From Mactra quadrangularis (lineage: Eukaryota; Mollusca; Bivalvia; Venerida; Mactridae): a DNA stretch of 64,000 nt. A program made the translations under genes and the position numbers. Positions 21,352-33,693 of this stretch are shown piece after piece; position 1 is the first letter of the stretch, and each line of letters begins with the position of its first letter. The notes under the pieces were generated by a model. The model was given only the letters and a program-made list of their open reading frames with translations, searched no databases and was not told the origin of the DNA. The stretch spans positions 31,823,919-31,887,918 of the forward strand of contig CM046306.1 of the NCBI GenBank assembly GCA_025267735.1, in the 5' to 3' direction.

Positions 21352-21947
21352 TCAGTGGCATAGAAGTGACATGCAAAACTATTAAAAATACCGCTACTAT
21401 TACGTGGCCACGCAGTAGCTTTTACGTGCGCACGCAATAACGTTTACGTGACCACGTAATAGCTTTACGTGCGCAAGCCATAGCTTTTATGTGCGCACGC
21501 AATAACGTTTACGTGGCCACGTATTAGCTTTACGTGCGCACGCAATAGCTTTTACGTGCGCACGCAATAGCTTTTACGTGCGCACGCAATAACGTTTACG
21601 TGGCCACGTAATAGCTTTACGTGCGCACGCAATAGCTTTTACGTGCGCACGCAATAACGTTTACGTGGTCACGTAATAGCTTTTACGTGCGCATGCAATA
21701 GCTTTTACGTGCGCACGCAATAACGTTTACGTGGCATTACGTGCGCACGATAAAATTGACAAATGAGAGTTGTCGAAATTGGCGGCCGCTATAACGAGCA
21801 TTTTCATTGGACAATTATTACGTGCGCACGTGAAGCTATTGCGTGGCCACGTAAACGTTATTGTGTGCGCACGTAAAAGCTACTCCGTGGCCACGTAATA
21901 GCAGCGGTATTTTAAATATTTCTCCATGTCACCTCTATGCCACCGTC
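21352..21947. mobile_element. Inverted-repeat element packed with palindromic ACGTG words, upstream of copy B
   Basis: The ends CAGTGGCATAGAAGTGACATG and the mirrored CATGTCACCTCTATGCCAC define long inverted arms (about 120 bases). Between and within them is a 25-45-base periodic array of TACGTGCGCACG and TACGTGGCCACG, both palindromes, spaced by AATAGCTTT or AATAACGTT. The flank AGTTTG on each side may be a target duplication. The array is longer here than in the copy B-C interval. ACGTG is the core of bHLH and bHLH-PAS (for example HIF) sites, so a regulatory effect on the gene 0.7 kb downstream is possible but unproven. Confidence 0.8.
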
Positions 21948-21949
21948 AG

Positions 21950-22560
21950 TTTGCAATGTTTACGACAAAAGTAGTGTATAACTTTCAATTGCATCATTTA
22001 TTAGAAGAAATAGACTTTTTTGTAGATAAATAGAAATATGCATGGAACTGCGATTTTATCTGAGCGTGCTTTTTCAATTTTGCAACTAAGATTTAACGTA
22101 AGCTTTGAATTGAGATTTTACATTAGCTTGGAATAAAATTTTACAAGAGCTTGGAATTGATATTTACATGTAGGCGTGTTAAGAGTGTTCTTCAATAGAA
22201 TATGTCTTTGGTAATATCCTATAAGAACAAGTTTATTGTTTAATTTCTTAAAACAGAAACAATAAAATGTATACTTAATATATCTTTCGGGTAATATTTA
22301 TATGATGCACTGCTGTATTCAGGCATTCTTTTATTTACTGTCTAATTTATTTAATTAGTTTACAATCATCGTAAATCTATTTGTCACATGGAAATATCAT
22401 GCTAGCGTTGTTAATGTTCCAACTGCTGAAGCGTTCAACCATACATTTGTACTTTGCATATAAAGTAGGTTGAATAATTATACCATTAACTACGGAACCG
22501 AGTATAGATTACAAAGCATGATAATGAAATACTTAAAAACGCTTGAGAATCTATATTTTC
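21950..22560. other. Upstream region of copy B
   Basis: AT-rich and nearly identical to 33700-34360. No further motif is assigned except the TATA box described separately. Confidence 0.5.
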
Positions 22561-22570
22561 TGAGGTGTTT

Positions 22571-22576
22571 TATAAA
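22571..22576 (+). promoter_or_regulatory. TATA box of galectin-like copy B
   Basis: TATAAA lies 44 bases before the start codon, leaving room for a short 5' leader. The same word at the same distance precedes copy C. Confidence 0.55.
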
Positions 22577-22614
22577 GCTTTAGTTGTATTTTGATCAACA
22601 GAGAACTTACCAAA

Positions 22615-25600
22615 ATGAAGATTTACATATTAGTGGTCATTATATGCGCGACAAAAGTTTTGGCAAATGTCAAAGTGTTCTACAAGCAAACAAGTGGAAA
22701 CGTTCAGCTTGATATAGTACCGCTATTAGCAGAACAAGCTTCTAAACATAAAATCGTAGGTGTGCGTAAATTAGAGAACGGCGACAGTCATGAACCATTA
22801 ACGTTAACCTGGATGGCGAGCAGATCGTACGAACCCGGATATTCATATTATGAAAAATTTGTTGTGATAGACGAATATGATCGAGAACCGGTAAGACTAA
22901 TTATATATTTTTTCAAATTATATTTTTGTTTATGTTACGCCATTAAGTAACACAATAATTTAATTATGTACGGTGCTGGAACGTTTTTCTTTACCAGTTA
23001 TCTTCATACATGGATTAGACAACCCTTCACTCTTTTTACATAAGAAAATCGGCAATAAATATTGTATTGAAATAGATAAGTGCAACGTGCCTCAGTCGGG
23101 AATAGAACCCAGTATTTCCAGATTCGGACTATTTCGACTGTGCTCAAGTCTCTGATACAAGTTTAGATATACAGTAAACAAACCGATAACAACGAATTGA
23201 TTTTATTAACTGTTTTTTATTTGTATAAATTAGAAAATGTATACCGGTTATGTAAGGCATTTGACTTTTTTCACTAAATTTCATTGAAGGATTCAAGTTG
23301 AGCTATTAGAAGAATAGCGATAGCTTTGGATTCGAAAAGCTGCAATTTATCGCTGCGTAAAGGTCAACGATGGCTTGTTAGGATATTCTGTCTCTGCTCT
23401 TGACCAAAAAACATGACGTGTTGAAATTGGTGTACAATTTATAAAACAATTGGTGTTATATTGATAAAACATAATTGACAAAGCAAATGTTTAAAAAGAT
23501 AAACATTTACACGTTAAGTTGACTTCTAATTTTTGCACGATGATTGGATGAAACTTGATCCTTGAAACAAACTTGTAGCAGGTGATCCTTCACAGCATCT
23601 ATTTGCACCTGGGAGGAGTGGAACAACTGTTGGTAGATTTTTTACCCAAGTGAAATAGCAATGCTGCTCGTGGGTGCCAATTCGGGACAACATGGTCTCT
23701 AAACGTGTGTTTTACCTCTGGGCCACTGGTTTTACTAAACAGTTACTTATACGAACAACGAAATACTCTCTTATGATTGACCATATTTTAATAGATGAAC
23801 TATGATTTTATGTTTATTTATCTAATTAAACTAATTTACATTTCAGCCTGAATTGGTGACATATTTGACGATACCCGGACCTCTTCCTGCAGGATCGAAA
23901 ATAACAATCGACTTGGTGATGCCGAATCCATTCAACGGGTAAGTTAGAACTTTGCTTATTTAAATTATTGTTAGTTGACCAATCCAATGTCTCTAGACAT
24001 TCTAAGATTTATAGAAAATAAGCTTTCAAACAAAAAAGGAATGACTCAGTCCCATAAAATTGTGATATGTTACGGACATGTACGTGCAGACACTGCCAGA
24101 CAGCCGCAGGCTGTTAAGAGCCTGCGTTCGTAAAAAAACGTGAATCTAACGATGATATTTACCTTTTGGCGGTCTGGTCCAGATATACTATTTTGGTTTG
24201 TATATATATCTTCTATATTTTGTTTGTGGCATTTAAAATAGAATGCCCAATTTTAATCAACATCAATTGTGTTGTTGTTTTTTTCGGCGCGGCTGTCTAA
24301 GCCAACTTTTGTCCTATATCTTTAAACAATACGATTTGCACTAACATTTCTGTATGACCAATGAAGGTATTGAAAATTAATAAAATAGATGATACCTGAA
24401 ATTAAGTTCAGTTTACGGTCCCAATTTCTAATATGTCGTCAAAATGTCAATTATGAAATTTATAATTTCAAAAAAAATTCAGAAACATTTTGTAAAATAT
24501 AGATTTTAAAATAGTCTGAAGTCATATTTGCTGGCTAACATTTCATATCCAACTATTTGTTCTTCATCGATAAGCCTAGTAGGTTAATGCGCGCAATATA
24601 GAAATAAGAAGGACATTGATACTTAATCTTATATAACTAGGTCTAGGATTTGAAACGATTTATTATTCCATCGCATTCAATTTCAAATAAATCAATTCAA
24701 CCTCTTTCGTATATATCTTATTAAAATTGAAAAATAAATAGTTGGGGGAATTTAGAGTTAAAAATGCTAACACTATTTCCTATGCATTTCAATACAAAAT
24801 TGCAATTTTTTACCTCAACATTGGCAACATTTTGTACAATTTCTTTTTTATTATATAAAAAAACGTTTCTATCGCATTCGGATTTAATTACTACGATCTT
24901 TTCTGAAAACAGTGGTACAGGTTTTAACATTTTTGAAGAATATTTAGTAGCGGAAATAGCGAATTAGTTTAGTAAATATTGTTTTATTCTTTCTTTCGGG
25001 AGATTCCGTTTCACTACCAAATCAATTCAACCTCTTTCGTATATATCTTATTAAAATTGAAAAATAAATAGTTGGGGGAATTTAGAGTTAAAAATGCTAA
25101 CACTATTTCCTATGCATTTCAATACAAAATTGCAATTTTTTACCTCAACATTGGCAACATTTTGTACAATTTCTTTTTTATTATATAAAAAAACGTTTCT
25201 ATCGCATTCGGATTTAATTACTACGATCTTTTCTGAAAACAGTGGTACAGGTTTTAACATTTTTGAAGAATATTTAGTAGCGGAAATAGCGAATTAGTTT
25301 AGTAAATATTGTTTTATTCTTTCTTTCGGGAGATTCCGTTTCACTACAAGGAAAATGGCGAAGATAGCCGAACGACCGAAAGCATACAACACTTTATCGC
25401 TTCCGATCTTAACAACGGTCAAATATATCATTAGTTATCTAGCATTATAATCAGAGCCAAAATATGAAGATAGAAGATATATTTACCAACAGTAAATTTG
25501 AAAACTCACTGCTCTACAAACATGAAGTAATCGAATTATAACATGCATGTAAAAGACAAAATAAATTGTTAAAATAGGTCTTCTTTCTAAATTTGAGTTA

Positions 25601-28539
25601 GACAAAGTGTCCGTGTCTTAAAAGAGTGGGGTACTTACATAAAATCATTTACATGTCTAAAAGACTTGTTCGTTAGAGGTGTTAGAAATAGATTAATGTC
25701 TATTTTCTATGGTGGCATATTTCTACAATTACACAATGGCAGTTGTAAGCACTAACTTGCATTTTTTCCTGTTATGATCTTTTCTTTATTGTAAAAAATA
25801 ACTAGTTACGTAACTAGTTAACTACTTAATTAACTAGATAATTATCTGGTTAACTAGTTACGTAACTAGTTAACCACTTAATTAACTAGTTAGGTTATGT
25901 GGTTATCTGGTGGCAGAAATATGCCACTGTAATTTTCTTTGTAGTAAAAAACTTAATTACTTTTGATAATGGGCTTTACAGATACAAGATTTTTTACTCT
26001 ATGAAAATAAGTTATTGTGACAAAATTAAAACGTATTTTTTTCAATTTCAAGTTTGCTAGTTAGACTTTTGTAACTAGTAGTTACAAAAGTTAAAATTGT
26101 ATGGTAATGTGTAATTCGTTATTTGTTTTTATTTTTTACACGAGTTATACAGTAAAATTTAAGAAGTGGAAAATACGTTATTAATTTTATAAAAAAAGAT
26201 GCTCTTTAAATGATTAATTGGAAAACTTCACCTTTACCTGGTTTCCATTACTAGAGAATTGGTAAAATAACTTTAAACTAATCAGTTTACGTTGAGTTTT
26301 AGCTCATAAAACTTAAAAAAAATGAATAATTTACGCATAGCTGAAAACAATAAAATAAATACTGATTACAGTACATGTATTTACTCGTAATATTTGCCTA
26401 CTCAAACAGTTTTAAAATGCTCTTTCGAATTATAACTTTTGTCTTTTCTTCACATTATTTTTTATCAATACATGTACACTTAACAAAAGTTCTAACCAAT
26501 CACTTTTTAAATTTTGATTATTTTATAACGGGCCAATGGATCCTTATGAAACATTGCAAAGGTGATTTTTGTGTCATTTTCTACCGATTTGTGGAAAGAA
26601 TAATAATTTAATACGGTTCGATGCACTCAAGCGGGACACAGGGTGCGGTTTATACATTTTGGCACGAAATGACATGCAGAGCGCGGCGAGTATTAAGTTT
26701 TACATTGCACAAATCCTTGTTAACTTTATAAGTGAAAAAACATAAAACATGGCACGAATGGCACGATTCCATATGCAATCGAAATATTTATTATTTCTTT
26801 GTTTTAATAAGACTAAGGTTTTAAATATCGTAACCAAAATAAGTGCGCATGATTCCATTGAATCATATAGAAGTATATTTGCCTGGTTTAGGGAGTGATG
26901 AGCTGCCGACAGCCTTTGTATGCAAGGATATCATGGGCTCTATTGAACGCCGCTAGTAATATACATGTAGCTAATAATTTAACGGCTTTATTAAACATTT
27001 TATTTTCAGGCTTTCATTGGATTTACTAGACGACACTTATCCTGACATCTATTATCATTTTCTCATAGATTATGATAACATACGATCTGACAAATTTATT
27101 AACGGGGTGTGGCAGGGTGTAGGTCAATATATAACTGCAGATCCAGCCAGCATATCTGGCTTAATTAGAGTAGTGTACATGATCAAGTCAGACCGCACTG
27201 AAGTACGTATTTTACATTGCAATAAAGATTTATAAAACACTATGCTAATGCAAGTAAGCTTAGAATTCAATGTATGCCAATGTTATAGAGTTTGCTGTTC
27301 AAAATAGTTTTAGTTATTAGGTTGCCTTTACCTATAATCATTTAATATGTACCATAATACTTCAAGTCAAATCAGTAGCGACAGTAAAACATATACATCT
27401 AGTTTAGAAAATGTGATCGTATATGAAGTTAGAAATTGATTTAAACGATGAAAAAACCCTGATACTTGATATCATTATAAATGTTTCGTTCAAAAATATG
27501 TCAAAAGAAATTTTAAGGGAAATTCAAATGACTCAATTTCTTTTATCAAAGATGGGTTATAATTTATTCTCATAAAAACTTCGATCAAATTATTTTTTTT
27601 TTGGGTTATCACCGTGTAAACTACCGTGGCACTACCACGTGATTATTAACAGCACAATGCTACGGCTTCAAGAAGAAAATTTAAAATTCCGCCTAACTGA
27701 GAGTTTTAAAGAGCTGTAAGCATTTTAATTCACGTCAGATATACTTGACCTTTTATCAAGGCTAAGCAGAAAAATGTATACTATTTGCTGCGCATCACAT
27801 CTCCAACGTCAGTTTCATACATAGCATTTGTGATGTTATAGTCACGTAGTATTGTCATCGTGCACACAAGTTTGGTCGTTTTACGTGGCCAACTTTTACA
27901 TATGATTAGTTACATCGCGGAGTAGACTTCTCAATTGGTTTTGTACTGCCATTTATTCAATTCAATGACTACCACATATCAACGTTGTACATCGTAAAAT
28001 TGTTCATAGATAGGCTTTAATCAGTCTTTATGACGAACTGTCGTCGGCTGAGAACATTCAGTCCAGCGAAATGGGTTTTATCACTGGACAAAACGAAAGT
28101 TAACTCGACATTAAAAACAATAGTGATTTGTCAAAATAAGCAGTCCATTCTAATGATTACATGCATAATATATCCAAAACTTAAATCAACAATATTACAA
28201 TGAATAGTAATTATTATTGAAAATGGTGGTTTTAAAAAGTTGATTGACCGTTGGACCACTCTCATTGTTTAAGCCACTGGAACGGACGGCGAATTCTGTG
28301 GACTCGGTGCACGGTCCATTGGCAAAATTAGAAGACTGTTATATTTATACATATGATAAGTAACAGTATTTTTACATATACATTGTTCTCTGCTCTGATT
28401 TTCTTTTCAGAGTAACATTAACAACCAGTATGTAAACTATGTTCTACATGCACCACCAGGGGATACTCCTACAAGGATTTACGTGGGTTCAGCATTTAGA
28501 AGTCCATACATCAATTGGATTAAATATGAACGAGCCTAA
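22615..28539 (+). CDS. Secreted galectin-like protein, copy B (complete, four exons)
   Basis: Exons are 22615-22890, 23847-23938, 27010-27202 and 28411-28539 (TAA), 229 residues, with donors GTAAGA, GTAAGT and GTACGT and matching phases 0/2/0. The ATG at 22615 is preferred to the in-frame one at 22591 because it directly begins a signal peptide (MKIYILVVIICATKVLA, cleavage likely near residue 17). Residues 18-92 form a conserved region of unknown family. Residues 93-229 follow galectin order: PGPLPAG, a YYHF strand, FINGVWQ, RVVYMIKSD, NNQYVNYVLHAPP, INWIKYER. Canonical galectins lack a signal peptide and use His-Asn-Arg and Trp-Glu-x-Arg for galactose. Here only His and Trp seem kept, so another ligand is likely. 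It is probably a secreted defence or mucus lectin, by inference. Another beta-sandwich family is possible. Confidence 0.8.
24689..25348. repeat. Perfect 330-bp tandem duplication in copy B intron 2
   Basis: Bases 24689-25018 and 25019-25347 appear identical, while copy A has one copy (about 1460-1790). This is either very recent or an assembly artefact. It creates twin spurious frames on both strands. Confidence 0.9.
25709..25931. mobile_element. 223-bp MITE in copy B intron 2
   Basis: ATTTTCT flanks both sides (25702-25708, 25932-25938), and copy A has the uninterrupted site at about 2133. The inverted ends are GTGGCATATTTCT and AGAAATATGCCAC. The inside holds two copies of the palindrome AACTAGTTACGTAACTAGTT with flanking TTAACTAG words. 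The length of the duplication (7-8 bp) suggests a hAT relative. Confidence 0.82.
27203..28410. other. Intron 3 of copy B
   Basis: Aligns with copy A intron 3. No other feature is seen. Confidence 0.7.
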
Positions 28540-28755
28540 TTTCATTGCAATTGGTCTAATATATCTGACATTTTATTTCCCATCGCAACAAAAATGTGCA
28601 TTAATACTTTTGTATTTCGGAAACAATGGCGTGAAATATGGCAAACAAATGATTATTATCTCAGTATGTGAATGACGGGGATAACACAAAGAGAGACCAA
28701 TGTACTATTTTTTATATTTTGGTCTCCAAACATACCAAGCATAACTTTATACCTG

Positions 28756-29203
28756 AGGTGCGTTTAACCATGCGAGCGCTCGAGCGAGCGCATGCTTCGC
28801 GAATTGTTAGGCTATTGAATGGCTGCAAGCGCTCGCTGTAAAATCCAAGATGGCGTCAAACAGCACGTTATTGAAAATAGCGGGTGGGGAAACAATTATT
28901 TCTGCTGATACATGAGATCTTTCACATTCTATCATATATGAATCAAATAAATTATATAATATGCTTTGCGTGGATATGTTATGTGGAACAAGTAACACAA
29001 AAGTTTGCGTCCCACTTTTTAGGGATAATTCTTTGAGATAAAAATTTAAATTTGCCCAGACGCCATCTTTTATATCTAAGCGAAACACCTCTCGACCTAA
29101 ATCGCGGTCGCTCGCAAGCACTCGCGCGGGCGCCCGCGTTCAGAACGAGAACGCTCAATGTCGCCCCTAGCGCTCGCAGAGTTAAACGCACCCCGGATTA
29201 AGC
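28756..29203. mobile_element. GC-rich MITE downstream of copy B
   Basis: Orthologous to the element after copy A. The inverted ends are clearer here: GGTGCGTTTAAC on the left and its exact complement near 29190. CpG-rich blocks are shared with only scattered substitutions. Confidence 0.62.
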
Positions 29204-30004
29204 TCTGAAAGAAACAATGTTGAAGACAGAAAGAGAAAGAACGTTTTACATGATCGTATTCAGAAACTAGCAAAAGTTGTTGCAAAATTACTTTTCTTGT
29301 CAATAAGCCGCCACTCTAACTTCAAACTGAATCAGCTCACGAAAACAACCTGAAAATTACCTAAATTATACTACATTGATGATGTTACCGTTCTGCAACG
29401 TAGTCGACACGGGAGCGTTCTTAACAATGCGAAAAACTACATGATTAATACATTCGTTCATGTGGTATCATTAACTGCCAATGGTGGACAAGTCATTAAT
29501 ACAACTTCAGAGCGATGGGGTCACAAATTTACAATTTCTTGGTCTTCAATCAGGGAAATAAAAAAATATTTCCTTTATACAATAGATATAGCAATTTGAT
29601 GTTTGATTTTTTTATTGGTACACGAATAAAGACGAATTACAAATGTATCGTATTTTTAGCTGGATACATCAAATCTAGCTGCTTGAAATGAATTGCCCAC
29701 TTCAGCTCTGGTATGCCTCTGATACCATTTTTTCGGCGCAGCGGTCTAAGCCAACTTTTAACCTTTTTTTAACCAATTCAATTTGGTCTACCATTTCTGT
29801 TTGTCCAAATGAATTCTCTTAGAGAAATATATGAAATATAGGATACCATTGGTTGTCCCATATAAAGTTTAGAATATGGTCCAAAAATATTTTAGTTATT
29901 TATATGGCATTTAAAATAAATATCTATTATTACTCCATCAATACTGTGTCACTTTTATTACTTATGTGACGATCATTGGTACGGAGATACGGGTTTTAAC
30001 ATTG

Positions 30005-30101
30005 TCCAATGTGACGTCAGTTCATCTGGGTCAAAGGATGCGTTATTACGTCTTGGTTTTAAGACGCTCATTGAATATAGTTGTTCCGAAGAGTATAAAA
30101 G
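30005..30101 (+). promoter_or_regulatory. Promoter-like cluster, copy B flank
   Basis: Same order and spacing as the copy A version: CCAAT near 30006, TGACGTCA at 30012-30019 and TATAAAAG at 30094-30101. The downstream sequence lacks the SINE fragment that interrupts copy A. Confidence 0.45.
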
Positions 30102-30729
30102 GAGAAAATTGGTTAAATTTAATCAGTCTGCAGTTGGCAGCAGACTCGCACGTCCGACACCCTGAGCCCCAGATAATAAATCTTTATCTGCTTCCGGTTA
30201 TATGTTTAACCGAAATTGTTAGTTGTTATAGTGGGTACGCGTATATGATGATTGGTGAGACAATGCTATAAAAATTACCTGAGAAACCCGAAGTCAACTG
30301 TCCTCCTTGTTGTTTACCGCAACTCTGCCGAAGCCTCGCTTCCCCAGAGTGGTATACAAATGGAGAAACGACCGGATCGCAGCCGTGTTCTATAGCTGTT
30401 GTTTGTGAATATTGATAAGGCTGAGAGCCGAAACAGAGTTGCTGGCTAAGGCCTGGAGCCGTGTTAGACATATACCTAAAACTATTGTAGAGTTTTAGTG
30501 GTTGCCAGCTCAGTCTAATACTAGTTGAATAATATATTATGTTGAAAGGCTGTCGACACTGGATTTAAATTGGTGGTTTTGTGATTATGTGTCAAAGAGC
30601 CAGCAATAGATATTAGCTATTGGATATAGCCTTGATTATTTTATGAGAAGCTTATGGTAGCCCGGCCGATTTTTTTTATATCCCCACCCACTTTATGTAT
30701 ATGTTTGATACTGGTCATCGAATATATTG

Positions 30730-31085
30730 TTAATAACTCAGCGACAGAGATGATCCACTCTTGTCGCTCGTCCGCTTGATATATGCACGAACTTATGTAG
30801 ATATTATAGCTCATCAGTATTGTAATCCCGTTTTTGTATGCCAACTCCTTTAGTAGTTTATTAGTTAAGTGACGACTGCGAATGTTGTTCGCCCGTCCAT
30901 TGAATATTTTAAGACGAGCTGATTACTCAAGTTCTGTAGCATATTTGGAATCATTCCTGCTTGTCCCATCCACTTGTACTTGCTTTGCCATCATATATTG
31001 TCATGAATAGCTCGGCGACGGAGACAGGTAACTCTGATCGCCAGTCCATTTGATAACAAGGACGAGCTTCAGAGAAGCTCGTCTA
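30730..31085. repeat. Three imperfect copies of a ~60-base motif, copy B flank
   Basis: Same threefold arrangement as in the copy A flank, with the GAGCTTCAGAGAAGCTC hairpin near 31064-31081. Confidence 0.5.
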
Positions 31086-31627
31086 TCATAGTTATCTATG
31101 TCATTTTGCAATGTATATAATTGTCTATGCATTTGTCTTCATTTGATTGTCTTATATCGATATATATATATTTATATGGCATCACATTTGATTTGTAGTT
31201 TCTTGTATATGCATATTTTGTTCATGTTTGTTTGTCAATAATAGTTGATCGTGTTGTATGATATTGTTTATCATAGCATCACTCTTGCTTTCGTTGTCTT
31301 ATGTATATATTTGGTGATGTTGTTTAACGTGTATTACTTTTGACCTTTTATTAATCTCATGCTTTTTGATACTCTACGTGATCATGTATATCTTTGTATT
31401 TATAGATATGTTGTGTAGTTGCTGTTGTTAAATGTATCTTATATTTCATGACTTGTACATACCTTTTTTATTTTATTTTACCAATCATTAAACTAAGTAG
31501 CTCAATGAAAATACATACATATATAGTTAACCGCTTTGATACACGTTACACTTATTCTATACTAGTTCATCCATGTCTGAGTTTCCCCCAATTTTACACG
31601 ATATAATATAAACTAAGCAGTTATATT

Positions 31628-31858
31628 TTACCTTATTAATACACTGCGGACTGTGACTTTCCCGTAGTATCCAGTGCCATCTACAATTAACTTTACTCTA
31701 GATAAAATCTGGTTTTTAGCAAGAGTGTTTATTAAACAGTCGAAGCAATTACCGGCAATCGATTTGTATGTCCATTTCTCCATTCGCCAGCAAATAGTTT
31801 CACAAGTATTAGCATTTCCAATCAAAGTATTGAAACACAGAAAGACTTTCGTGCACAT
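31628..31858 (-). CDS. Possible minus-strand exon of unknown function in the B-C interval
   Basis: A 76-residue frame begins MCTKVFLCFNTLIGNA, contains four further cysteines (CETICW, then NCFDC) and ends VDGTGYYGKVTVRSVLIR. It finishes just before GGTAAAAT, which could be a donor. The copy A counterpart has a 5-base insertion that breaks the frame, and the copy C flank (near 39945) keeps only GKVT-like remnants. No family is recognised and no second exon was found. It may be a decayed small cysteine-rich secreted protein or chance. Confidence 0.2.
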   Translation of the reverse strand: MCTKVFLCFNTLIGNANTCETICWRMEKWTYKSIAGNCFDCLINTLAKNQILSRVKLIVDGTGYYGKVTVRSVLIR

Positions 31859-33250
31859 TGAAACCTAACAAATCCATACTAAAGATTACTCCTGTAACAG
31901 TAGATTCAAGTATGAATCGAGCAGTGCAAAAATGCAGGCGAAATGTTAATTCTACCCTGTATTACTTGCAAATACTATCAGTTTAATATACAACGATTTT
32001 ATTTTCCTCTTCTTCCAATACAAACTCTTGAAGTACAGTTTTCCCTGTACACTTTGTCACTTTGCAAATAAATTCTGTAGGTATTATATTTATTGTACAA
32101 TACTGTAAAACAACTTAAACTTCAAGTAATACAATGAATGACCGCAGAATCATTACATTAAACAGCTACAGACACTATCAATATACAAATCATTTTAATG
32201 CTCTTACTACATAAACTTCTCAACATGGAATTTGAACCTTTGATTTGCTGTGGTTAATATCAACACTTCATTAATCACTATGTACATGTATACTGCTTGG
32301 TGTTTTAACGAGACTTGCGTTGTTAACATGATAACAAAAATTAGCTGATGGTGTGGGGTTAATAAGACTTGTCCTTATTGTGGATTGCCTTTATACGAAT
32401 GGAATATGGAATACATGTATTTTGACAAAAACAACTGTGTAAAGACCCGCAGTTAACGTAAAAAATTATAATTTCGTTGACGACTATATAGTGTACTTCG
32501 TTAATCAAGTTTTGTTTCCCGTTGATGTCGTAAACTAATTTAGTATTGAATATAGTACTACAATTGGCATTGACAATAAATCAATATAAAATCAACTTTG
32601 TAGTTTTAAAACTATAACGTCGATTTTTCCAAGATTTTGGGATATTTTTCGTTGTAGCTGCCAAAAGTCAATGTGTAATACTCTGCCTATTAAAAATTTG
32701 TCATACATTTTGACAAACGCAACATGACGTTCAGGGAATCTATGAAAGATCAATCCTTCAATCGGTTGATAAATAACTAAGTCAATTAAAAGCAGTGATT
32801 CTCCGTGTTCTTCAAGTTTTGAAAAAGTAGAACAATCGGTGGTGTTTGTTAAGCGTTAAAAGTGAAGTAATCCATGGTTATTTTTAAAAAACTAGATATT
32901 TCATGAAAACAAATAATTGAATGGTGTCAAATAAGTGCGCTATTGACACTGTTAAAAAAAGACACAAACTTATGTATCTTTTTACAAATAATGTAGGTAT
33001 CAAAAGTGATAATAAAATCTTCAATATTCCAGAATGATCGAATCAACAACGGTTTCATTAACTGCTTTTGAAAAGTTATTTTCAAAAAAAAACACATTAA
33101 TATTAAGTTAGTATTTGAACAGCTAAAGAAACAAAATATTTAAAGTGCAGCTCTTCATCAAATGATACATTCATAAATGTTGATTGTTTAGACAAATTCG
33201 ATTTTCAAATACATTTTCCTTATATTTTTCCGAATGATTCGTCTAGTTTG

Positions 33251-33693
33251 TACGGTGGCATAGAAGTGACATGCAAAAATATTTAAAATACCGCTACTAT
33301 TACGTGGCCACGCAGTAGCTTTTACGTGCGCACGCAATAACGTTAACGTGACCACGTAATAGCTTTACGTGCGCAAGCCATAGCTTTTACGTGCGCACGA
33401 AATAACGTTTACGTGGCCACGTAATAGCTTTACGTGCGCACGCAATAGCTTTTACGTGCGCACGCAATAACGTTTACGTGGCATTACGTGCGCACGTTAT
33501 AATTAACCAATGAGAGTTGTCGAAATTGGCGGCCGCTATAACGAGCATTTTCATTGGACAATTATTACGTGCGCACGTGAAGCTATTGCGTGGCCACGTA
33601 AACGTTATTGCGTGCGCACGTAATAGCTACTGCGTGGCCACGTAATAGCAGCGGTACTTTAAATATTTCTCCATGTCACCTCTATGCCACCGT
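33251..33693. mobile_element. Inverted-repeat element packed with palindromic ACGTG words, upstream of copy C
   Basis: Orthologous to the element upstream of copy B but about 150 bp shorter because the internal array has fewer units. The ends are cleaner: TACGGTGGCATAGAAGTGAC against CTATGCCACCGT, with AGTTTG on both sides. Confidence 0.8.

Noticed and set aside
21390..21745. Regular palindromic repeats resembling a CRISPR array
   Set aside because: Spacers are themselves repeats of one or two sequences, the unit varies, there are no cas genes, and the surrounding DNA is intron-containing eukaryotic sequence with mobile-element ends.
23085..23155. tRNA-like sequence in copy B intron 1 (also about 34905-34985)
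   Set aside because: Only a weak box-B-like GGGTTCTATTCC in reverse orientation; too degraded to call as a SINE.
30226..30471. 81-residue minus-strand frame downstream of copy B
   Set aside because: The ATG is ATA in the copy A equivalent and there is no family match; it overlaps the flank of the promoter-like region.
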